Source of the DNA: DASULK01 sp036381835
GTDB taxonomy: Bacteria > Actinomycetota > Actinomycetes > Mycobacteriales > Micromonosporaceae
Length of the DNA: 6,761 nt
Direction: 5' to 3'
Assembly: GCA_036381835.1 (NCBI GenBank)
Contig: DASVCA010000015.1
Location: forward strand, 1 to 6,761
The notes under the pieces were generated by a model that saw only the letters and a list, made by a program, of their open reading frames with translations, was not told the origin of the DNA and searched no databases. Made by a program: the position numbers and the translations under genes. Positions 1-5,148 of this stretch are shown piece by piece. Each line of letters begins with the position of its first letter. Within the stretch, counting starts at the first letter, position 1.

Positions 1-19
1 GACCGCGCACCGCCACGCA

Positions 20-52
20 GCGGGTCGCCTCCCCGTCGGGGAGGCGACCCGC
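20..52 (-). terminator. Perfect-stem terminator after the leftward operon
   Basis: The two arms, 20-34 and 38-52, are exact reverse complements of 15 nt around a 3-nt GTC loop. The stem is almost all G/C and begins 23 nt past the stop codon of the DUF4383 gene on the minus strand. No T-tract follows on either strand, which fits the U-less (I-shaped) terminators common in actinomycetes. Because the stem is symmetrical it could also stop a convergent gene entering from beyond the left edge. The structure is seen directly; the role is inferred. Confidence 0.8.
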
Positions 53-75
53 CAGTCCGTCCGGTGACCGGTCGG

Positions 76-549
76 CTAGGCGCGACCCGCGGCGCGCGGC
101 CCGCGACTGGTCAACAGACCCAGTGTGATCATGCCGACCGCCAGGCCCAGGTGCAGCCAGTCGTCCGCAGTGTTCAGCGGTACGAAGTTGGCGGGAGTGT
201 CCTTCTCCACGATCAGCCCGTAGAGCCAGAGGACACCGTAGACGACACCACCGCCGATCAGGTACCAGCGGGCGGCCGGCACGGTTCGGGCCATCGCCAG
301 CCCCGCCACTCCGAACCCCAGGTGCACCAGGTTGTGCAGCACGGACACCTGGAAGACGCCCAGCAGGTTGGCACCCGATTCGTGCCCCCACAGCCGCATC
401 TCGTCGAAGTTGGTCGTGATGCCCGGGATGAAGCCCAGAACCCCGATCACCAGGAACAGCCAACCCACGAACGCGGCCGCGGTGCGCACCATCGGTCGGG
501 TTCCGGCCGTCGCCCTGGCGGTCGCCGGGTAAGCGGATCTGCTCGCCAT
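76..549 (-). CDS. DUF4383-type four-helix membrane protein
   Basis: A 157-residue integral membrane protein of unknown function. After a basic, Ala-rich cytoplasm-like N-terminus (residues 1-22) there are four hydrophobic segments at about 23-43, 62-86, 94-113 and 130-147, followed by a short Arg-rich tail. Conserved-looking polar residues sit near membrane edges: an HNLVHLGFG motif at 72-80 and DDWLHL at 129-134. This layout and the histidine motifs resemble the DUF4383 family of actinobacterial and some cyanobacterial membrane proteins, usually about 140-170 residues; that match is from memory. The ATG start is supported by a perfect GGAGGT Shine-Dalgarno at 558-563 with 8-nt spacing. It is the last gene of the leftward arm, 65 nt after the glycosyltransferase, with no terminator between them, so co-transcription is likely. 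It has no catalytic motif I recognise; any link to the sugar genes is only positional. Confidence 0.85.
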   Translation of the reverse strand: MASRSAYPATARATAGTRPMVRTAAAFVGWLFLVIGVLGFIPGITTNFDEMRLWGHESGANLLGVFQVSVLHNLVHLGFGVAGLAMARTVPAARWYLIGGGVVYGVLWLYGLIVEKDTPANFVPLNTADDWLHLGLAVGMITLGLLTSRGPRAAGRA

Positions 550-557
550 CTCTTCTC

Positions 558-563
558 ACCTCC
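558..563 (-). promoter_or_regulatory. Shine-Dalgarno site of the DUF4383 gene
   Basis: On the minus strand this reads GGAGGT, a full match to the anti-SD core, ending 8 nt before the ATG at 549. It is the strongest ribosome binding site in the window and fixes the start of the DUF4383 gene. It also suggests this gene is translated independently of the upstream glycosyltransferase even if they share a transcript. Confidence 0.8.
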
Positions 564-614
564 ACCGAGGAGTTCCGATGGCCGCGTTCCCGCCGTCCGC
601 TGCGACAAACGCCG

Positions 615-1763
615 TCAGGCGGTCCCGGGCGTGCGGTGCTCCGGTCGGCGGATCTGTTCGTAGAGCGCCACGTACCGCTCGGCCATCACCGCCGGGGTGA
701 ATCGTCGGGCCGCCTCGCGCCGGCACTCGCCCGGGTCGAGCCGACCGGCCGTCCACGCCAGTTCGGCCAGCTCCTGTTCGTCGTCGGTGAGCAGCCCGGT
801 GCGGCCGTGCTCGATCAGTTCCGGGAGACACCCGCGGCGCAGCGCGACCACCGGAGTGCCCAAGGCCAGGGACTCCACCACCGCCGTGCCGCCCGGCTCC
901 TCCCAACGCAGCGGGAACAGCATCACCCGGGCACGCGCGACGAGGTCGTCCCGCTCCGCGCCGGCCACCGTTCCGATCCACCGCACCCGGTCGCCGTCGA
1001 CGTACCGCGCCACCTGGTCGCGCCAGTAGCGGACATCCGGATTCTGTTCCGGGTTCTCCGCGGCGGCCAGATCCCGGGGCTGCCGGTACGGCCCGATCGG
1101 GCCGGCGAGGACGAGGTCGAACCCGGCCTCGTGCGCCAGTCGGGCGCCGAGGTGCTGACCCTTGCCCGGGGTGATCCGGCCGAGGATCAGCCCGAAATCG
1201 TCCTTGTCCACCCGCGGCCGCCGGTCCGCGTCCACCGCCAGCGGCGTCGCCAGGTGCACGTGCCCGATCGCATGCCGGCGCAGCCGCAGCGGCGCGCGCG
1301 CCAGCTGAGCCGCCGACACCCCGTTGACCCGCACCCGGGAGCCGCCGTCGAGGTTCCCGTACAGGTCCGGGTGCTTGCCGAGGTCCCAGTGCAGGGTGTG
1401 CAGAGCGGGCGGGACGTCCCCGCCCATCGCGGCGAGGGTGGCCAGACCGACCGCCTCCACATGGTCGTGCACGAGGTCGATGTCGTCGCGTTCGCGCAGC
1501 ATCCGCACCACCGCGTGCAGGTGGGCCTGCGCGATACCGCAGACCTGGTTGTACGGGCGCTGCAAGGCATGGAACTGCCCGTCCGGGAAGACCGGCACGT
1601 GCTCGTCGACCTCGAGTGTGCTGGTGCCGACCGAGGCGAGAACCACCCGCACGCCCAGCTTCCGCAGCTCGGGCACCAGGGTCGCCACCACGTTCTCGAT
1701 CCCGCCGTAGCCGGGCGGCGGTACCGGCAGCCATGGGCCGGCGTTCATCAGCACCGTGGTCAC
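615..1763 (-). CDS. Family 4 (GT-B) glycosyltransferase
   Basis: A 382-residue retaining glycosyltransferase of the GT4 type, presumably cytoplasmic, transferring a sugar from a nucleotide-sugar donor. The N-terminal Rossmann half opens with PPPGYGGIENVV (15-26), the glycine-rich loop typical of GT4 enzymes, and has HDH at 99-101. The C-terminal donor-binding half starts with GRITPGKG (195-202), in which the Lys usually contacts the donor phosphates. It also carries the EX7E motif, E289 to E297, in EPGGTAVVES, followed by LGTPVVA. Length is normal for the family and both halves are intact. The GTG start overlaps the gpgS stop as GTGA, with GGGGAGAG at 1771-1778 as its ribosome site. GTG at codon 4 and ATG at codon 6 are weaker alternatives. 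Coupling to gpgS suggests it may act on glucosyl-3-phosphoglycerate or glucosylglycerate, as the GT4 enzyme MggA does in Petrotoga. Donor and acceptor cannot be read from the sequence; a role in another glycan is equally possible. Confidence 0.93.
   Translation of the reverse strand: MTTVLMNAGPWLPVPPPGYGGIENVVATLVPELRKLGVRVVLASVGTSTLEVDEHVPVFPDGQFHALQRPYNQVCGIAQAHLHAVVRMLRERDDIDLVHDHVEAVGLATLAAMGGDVPPALHTLHWDLGKHPDLYGNLDGGSRVRVNGVSAAQLARAPLRLRRHAIGHVHLATPLAVDADRRPRVDKDDFGLILGRITPGKGQHLGARLAHEAGFDLVLAGPIGPYRQPRDLAAAENPEQNPDVRYWRDQVARYVDGDRVRWIGTVAGAERDDLVARARVMLFPLRWEEPGGTAVVESLALGTPVVALRRGCLPELIEHGRTGLLTDDEQELAELAWTAGRLDPGECRREAARRFTPAVMAERYVALYEQIRRPEHRTPGTA
1760..1763 (-). promoter_or_regulatory. 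GTGA stop/start overlap coupling gpgS to the GT4 gene
   Basis: The four bases read GTGA on the minus strand: GTG starts the glycosyltransferase and TGA ends gpgS. A GGGGAGAG Shine-Dalgarno at 1771-1778, inside the end of gpgS, lies 7 nt upstream of the start. This arrangement normally gives translational coupling and similar expression of the two proteins. Confidence 0.85.
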
Positions 1764-2770
1764 ACGCTCACTCTCCCCGTCCGTCGGGCCCGCTGCTCCT
1801 GTTCCAACTGGGCCAGCGGCGGCCGCTCATGCACCGAGACGTCGTTGACCACCGTCTCGCGCTCCCGGCCGTCGGTGCGGTGTCGACGGAACTGGGTGAG
1901 CAGGGTGGCCGGCGAGACGGCGGAGGTCGCCCAGCCGCGGCGTTGCAGCCGCGACCATGCGGTGAGGACGATCTGTGCGGACATGCGCCCAAGGGCTTCG
2001 GTGTCCTGGTGCCGGTGCAGTCGCTCGCCGAGATCCACCTGGGCCAGGGCGTCCAGACCGACCAGCTCCAACAGATCGATGAGCATGGCGATCTCCACGC
2101 CGTAGCCCGATACGAACGGCACCTGCGCGAGGATCTCCCGCCGGCCCGCGTACTCGCCGGCGAGCGGCTGGATGAACCCGGCCAACTCCGGCCAGAAGAG
2201 GTTCAGCAACGGGCGGGCCACCAGTTCCGTCACCCGCCCTCCCCCCTCCGGTTCCACCCCGGACGCCTGTACCAGCGGCCGGTGGTAGAAGCCCTTCACG
2301 AAGGCGACCGAGGGGTCGGTGAGCAGCGGGCCGAGCAGCCCGGTCACGAAATGCGGCCGGAACTCCCGCAGGTCCGCGTCAACGAAGGCGACCACGTCCC
2401 CTTCCGCCGCCGCCAGCCCGGCCCACAGCGCGTCGCCTTTGCCCTCCAGCCGAGGCAGCCCGCGGGTCATCTCGTCCTGCGAGACGACGACCGCCCCGGC
2501 GGCGGCCGCCACCGCGGCGGTCTCGTCTCGGGACCGGGAGTTCACCACGATCACCTCGTCGACGAGCGGGACCTCGTCGACGAGATGGGTCCGGATCGTC
2601 GACACGATGGCGCCCACGGTCGCCTCCTCGTCGCGGGCCGGGATGACCACGCTGATCCGGGTGCCGCCCTTCGCGCCGAGCAGTTGACGCGGGGTCCACT
2701 GTTCGCTCGAGGCCGTACGGTAGGTCGACCAGGCTTCTACGACGGGTGAGGTGGTCGTTCGTTGCCGCAC
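1760..2770 (-). CDS. gpgS: Glucosyl-3-phosphoglycerate synthase (GT81)
   Basis: Probable cytoplasmic enzyme that transfers glucose from UDP-glucose (or ADP-glucose) to 3-phosphoglycerate, giving glucosyl-3-phosphoglycerate. This is the first step to glucosylglycerate and, in mycobacteria, to the methylglucose lipopolysaccharides. The 336 residues compare with about 324 in the Mycobacterium tuberculosis enzyme (Rv1208). Visible GT-A features in order are ISVVIPARDEEATV (39-52), GKGDALW (110-116), the metal-binding DAD (131-133; DSD in M. tuberculosis as I recall), the acceptor-binding stretch GGGRVTELVARPLL (176-189), GEYA (205-208), GYGVEI (222-227), and the His-rich end of the metal site, HRH (252-254). 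The start is a GTG with a GGGGG ribosome site at 2778-2782, 7 nt upstream. It is the first gene of the leftward arm and is coupled to the GT4 gene. The phosphatase partner (GpgP) is not in the window. A different GT81 or GT2-like acceptor is possible but less likely. Confidence 0.92.
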   Translation of the reverse strand: MRQRTTTSPVVEAWSTYRTASSEQWTPRQLLGAKGGTRISVVIPARDEEATVGAIVSTIRTHLVDEVPLVDEVIVVNSRSRDETAAVAAAAGAVVVSQDEMTRGLPRLEGKGDALWAGLAAAEGDVVAFVDADLREFRPHFVTGLLGPLLTDPSVAFVKGFYHRPLVQASGVEPEGGGRVTELVARPLLNLFWPELAGFIQPLAGEYAGRREILAQVPFVSGYGVEIAMLIDLLELVGLDALAQVDLGERLHRHQDTEALGRMSAQIVLTAWSRLQRRGWATSAVSPATLLTQFRRHRTDGRERETVVNDVSVHERPPLAQLEQEQRARRTGRVSV

Positions 2771-2946
2771 AGGCGCACCCCCAGTGGTACGTGTAGGTCT
2801 GCGGATTTCCCCTTAGCCAAATGATCTAACGGTGCCACCCCGGGCCCGGATCGCGCGCGTGTTCCGGCATTTGCATCCCGGCGAGGTTTGCGCGGTCGGC
2901 CGGTGTGGAATCGTGCCAGGCGGCTCCTAGCTGCGGGGGGATGAGC
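2771..2946. promoter_or_regulatory. Divergent promoter region between gpgS and the oxidoreductase
   Basis: This 176-nt gap separates the two divergent arms. Its key feature is an AT-rich island at about 2803-2829 (roughly 41% GC by my count, against well over 70% around it), flanked by TTAG (2813-2816) and CTAA (2826-2829) as a short inverted pair. I could not find a convincing -35/-10 pair on either strand, so individual promoters are not called. A perfect 10-nt palindrome, CCGGGCCCGG, lies at 2840-2849, but that kind of GC palindrome is expected by chance here. The positional logic that both arms start from this region is strong; the exact sites are unknown. Confidence 0.55.
2935..2940 (+). 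promoter_or_regulatory. Ribosome binding site deciding the oxidoreductase start
   Basis: A run of six G follows CTGC and ends 6 nt before the ATG at 2947. It touches the other ATG at 2941 with no spacing, so it argues for 2947 as the real start. The longer in-frame GTG at 2905 would place this run inside the coding sequence. Confidence 0.6.
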
Positions 2947-3972
2947 ATGGGCAGGTGCCGGGTCGGACTGGTCGGCGCGGGCAACGTCGCCCGACGGCAC
3001 GCCCGGGTGCTGTCCGGCTTCGACGACGTGACCCTGACCGGGGTGACCGACGTCGTCGGCGAGGCGGCGCAGCGGCTGGCCGACCGGTACGGCGCGCGGG
3101 CCTATCCCGATGTCGCCGCACTGCTCTCGGCCCCGCTCGACGCGGTCTACGTCTGCGTTCCGCCGTACGCGCACGGTCCGGCTGAGGAGGCGGTGCTGGC
3201 GGCGGGTGTGCCGATGTTCGTCGAGAAGCCGGTCGCTGTCGACCTGGACACGGCGGTGCGGATCGACGCGCTGATCCGCCGGCGCGACGCGCTGACGGCC
3301 GTCGGCCACCACTGGCGCTACCTGGAGGTGGTGGACCGCGCCCGGCGACTGCTGGCCGACCGTCCGGTCCGGCTGGTCAACGGGTCGTGGCTGGATCGGG
3401 TACCGCCGGTGGACTGGTGGACGCGCCGGGACCGCTCGGGTGGGCCGGTGGTGGAGCAGGCCGCCCACGTGCTGGATCTGACCCGCCTGCTCGCCGGTGA
3501 GGTCCACCGGGTCGCCGCGTACGGCGACGGCTCCCCGCCCCTGGTCGCCGGGGCGGACATCGACGGGGTGACCGCCGCGGCGCTGCGCTTCGCCAGCGGT
3601 GCGTTGGGCACGCTCACCTCGGCCTGCGTGCTCGACTGGAAGCACTGCGCACAGGTGGAGGTCGTCGCCGAAGGGCTGGTGCTCCGGCTCGGCGAAGACG
3701 AGCTGGTGGTCCGCGAGAACCACCGGGAGCACCGGTTCGCGGCCGACCCGCAGGCCGCCCGGATCGCCGTCGACCGAGCCTTCATCGACGCGGTGCGGGG
3801 CATCGGCGACGACGTCCGGGTGCCGTACGCGGAGGCGCTGGCCACCCACCGGCTGGCCTGCGCGGTGGCGGAGTCGGTCCGGACGGGCGAGAGCGTGTGG
3901 TTGTGTGGTGACCCACCGGCGACCGGGTCGCCGGTGCGGGCGGTGCCGGAACGGGCGACCACGCATGGCTGA
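2947..3972 (+). CDS. Gfo/Idh/MocA family NAD(P)-dependent oxidoreductase
   Basis: A 341-residue oxidoreductase of the glucose-fructose oxidoreductase / inositol dehydrogenase family, expected to oxidise or reduce a hydroxyl or keto group on a sugar, cyclitol or sugar derivative. The N-terminal Rossmann fold begins at once with RVGLVGAGNVARRH (5-18). YVCVPPYAHG (68-77) closes the nucleotide pocket, and EKP (93-95) carries the conserved Lys of the family. The C-terminal domain has HHWRYLE (121-127) and GGPVVEQAAHVLDL (165-178), where H174 is the likely catalytic His. The start at 2947 gives the expected 4-5 residue lead into the Rossmann strand and has a G-rich ribosome site; ATG 2941 or GTG 2905 would add 2 or 14 residues of unlikely sequence. 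Its end overlaps the next gene by 8 nt, so the two are probably co-translated and may work on the same substrate. The substrate cannot be told from sequence. Confidence 0.92.
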   Translation: MGRCRVGLVGAGNVARRHARVLSGFDDVTLTGVTDVVGEAAQRLADRYGARAYPDVAALLSAPLDAVYVCVPPYAHGPAEEAVLAAGVPMFVEKPVAVDLDTAVRIDALIRRRDALTAVGHHWRYLEVVDRARRLLADRPVRLVNGSWLDRVPPVDWWTRRDRSGGPVVEQAAHVLDLTRLLAGEVHRVAAYGDGSPPLVAGADIDGVTAAALRFASGALGTLTSACVLDWKHCAQVEVVAEGLVLRLGEDELVVRENHREHRFAADPQAARIAVDRAFIDAVRGIGDDVRVPYAEALATHRLACAVAESVRTGESVWLCGDPPATGSPVRAVPERATTHG

Positions 3973-5053
3973 GCGGGTGGTGGTGGTGACCGGGCCCGGC
4001 CGGGTCGAGGTATGCGAGACGGAGCCGGAGCCGCTGCTACCGGAGCGCTTTGCGGTCCGGACGCTCTACAGCGGCGTTTCCGCCGGGACCGAGTTGAGTT
4101 ACGTGAAAGGCACCAACCCGTACCTCGGCGCCACCTGGAACGCCGAACTCGGCCTCTTCCAACCCGGGTCGGCGGCCACGCCGTACCCGGTGACCCGGCT
4201 CGGGTACATGGAGGTGGCCCGGGTGGTGGCCAGCCGCACCCCGGCGGTCGCGGAGAACACCCTGGTCGCGATGGCCTACGGGCACCGCACCGGTTATCGC
4301 GCCGATCCGCTCGTCGACCGGTTCGTCCCGTTGCCCGCCGACCTGGACCCGCTGCTCGGCGTCTACGTGGCCCACATGGGGCCGATCTGCGCCAACGGCC
4401 TGTTGCACGCCGCCGCCGACGGCTACGGCAGCCACGTCCACACCCTCGGCGACGGGGTTCGGGGGCGACGCGTGGCGGTGTTCGGAGCCGGCGTCGTGGG
4501 TCTGCTGACCGCCCTGTTCGCCCGCCACCACGACGCCGCGGAGGTGGTCGTGGTAGACCCCACACCGGCGCGCCGGGCGGTCGCCGAGGCGCTCGGCCTG
4601 GAGACGCTCGACCCGGACACGGTCGACGCGGCGCAGGTGCTCAAGGTCAGGTGGCGGCACGGTCCAGCCGACCGGGGCGCGGACGTGGTGTTCCAGTGCC
4701 GGGGGCAGGACTGGGCACTGCACCAGTCGCTGCGACTGCTGCGTCCGCGGGGCACGGCGATCGATCTGGCGTTCTACCAGGCCGGGGCGCACGAGGTGCG
4801 CCTCGGTGAGGAGTTCCATCACAACGGCCTCTCCCTGCGCTGCGCCCAGATCGGCCGGGTGCCGCGTGGCCTCGACGCCACCTGGGACCGGGAGCGGCTG
4901 TCCGCGGCGACGATCGAGCTCCTCCGCGCCTGCGGGGAGGAGCTGCGCGCGCATCTGGTGACCGCGGTGGTCCCGTTCGACGACGCGCCCCGACTGCTGG
5001 TCGACCTCGCCGACCGCCGCCGGCACGAGGTGCAGGCGGTTCTCGCCTGCTGA
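3965..5053 (+). CDS. Medium-chain dehydrogenase, apparently lacking zinc ligands
   Basis: A 362-residue MDR-superfamily oxidoreductase of the threonine dehydrogenase / zinc-binding alcohol dehydrogenase-like group. The GroES-like half has SGVSAGTE (36-43), where classical zinc enzymes have Cys in an SGVCGTD-like motif, and GYMEVARVV (80-88), where they have GHE. The four-Cys structural zinc lobe is also absent. The Rossmann half has VAVFGAGVVGLL (170-181) and an acidic residue, D198, after VVVV, pointing to NAD(H) rather than NADP(H). ADVVFQCRG (239-247) follows as in the family. The SAGTE variant resembles BchC-like and bi-domain oxidoreductase relatives. The ATG lies inside the upstream gene (8-nt overlap, ATGGCTGA), with only a weak GGAACGGG ribosome site, so translation probably depends on the Gfo/Idh gene. 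In some bacteria relatives of these two proteins occur fused in one chain, as I recall, which supports a joint role. The reaction is unknown. Confidence 0.9.
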   Translation: MAERVVVVTGPGRVEVCETEPEPLLPERFAVRTLYSGVSAGTELSYVKGTNPYLGATWNAELGLFQPGSAATPYPVTRLGYMEVARVVASRTPAVAENTLVAMAYGHRTGYRADPLVDRFVPLPADLDPLLGVYVAHMGPICANGLLHAAADGYGSHVHTLGDGVRGRRVAVFGAGVVGLLTALFARHHDAAEVVVVDPTPARRAVAEALGLETLDPDTVDAAQVLKVRWRHGPADRGADVVFQCRGQDWALHQSLRLLRPRGTAIDLAFYQAGAHEVRLGEEFHHNGLSLRCAQIGRVPRGLDATWDRERLSAATIELLRACGEELRAHLVTAVVPFDDAPRLLVDLADRRRHEVQAVLAC

Positions 5054-5087
5054 GGTGTGCGGCGGCGCCTGATCGAAGCACAGCTCA
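5051..5087 (+). terminator. Weak stem-loop after the MDR gene
   Basis: TGAGGTGTGC (5051-5060, starting with the MDR stop codon) pairs with GCACAGCTCA (5078-5087) in 9 of 10 positions, with one G-G mismatch and a 17-nt loop. No T-tract follows. It could be a weak terminator or mRNA end-stabilising hairpin, separating the redox pair from secA2. The stem is seen; the function is a guess. Confidence 0.35.
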
Positions 5088-5103
5088 CCCCGGGCATCCG
5101 GCA

Positions 5104-5117
5104 CCGTCGATCGACGG
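5104..5117. promoter_or_regulatory. Perfect 14-nt palindrome upstream of secA2
   Basis: CCGTCGATCGACGG is an exact palindrome with no spacer, 31 nt before the secA2 ATG. It overlaps the proposed -35 element, where a repressor dimer could block polymerase. Even in GC-rich DNA a 14-nt perfect palindrome inside a 95-nt gap is uncommon, but no regulator is known to me for this exact site. Confidence 0.4.
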
Positions 5118-5140
5118 CGGGGCTGCCGGTCGCGTACCGT
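5111..5140 (+). promoter_or_regulatory. Candidate leaderless promoter of secA2
   Basis: TCGACG at 5111-5116 (4 of 6 against TTGACA) is followed, after 18 nt, by TACCGT at 5135-5140, which fits the actinobacterial TANNNT -10 pattern. Only 8 nt separate the -10 from the ATG at 5149, so the transcript would begin at or next to the start codon. This agrees with the absence of any Shine-Dalgarno before secA2. The motif match is seen; promoter activity is inferred. Confidence 0.4.
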
Positions 5141-5148
5141 TGCGCCTC

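Noticed and set aside
636..2105. A 489-codon plus-strand open frame opposite the GT4 and gpgS genes.
   Set aside because: It spans two well-recognised minus-strand genes, has no ribosome site or family motif, and has a composition typical of shadow frames. Other long frames (556-1734, 1616-2749, 2737-3966, 3318-4565, 4037-5104) were rejected on the same grounds.
2840..2849. Palindrome CCGGGCCCGG in the divergent gap as an operator.
   Set aside because: Ten-nt palindromes made only of G and C are expected often at this base composition, and it has no repeat or spacing relative to a promoter.
2905..2946. Extended N-terminus of the Gfo/Idh protein from the in-frame GTG at 2905.
   Set aside because: It would add 14 residues with no family resemblance before a Rossmann strand that normally starts within the first few residues, and the only good ribosome site (2935-2940) favours ATG 2947.
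3965..3972. A frameshift that split a once-fused Gfo/Idh-MDR protein.
   Set aside because: Both proteins have complete domains, normal lengths and a proper start and stop; the fused relatives I recall have the opposite domain order, so a simple split of a fusion does not explain the arrangement.
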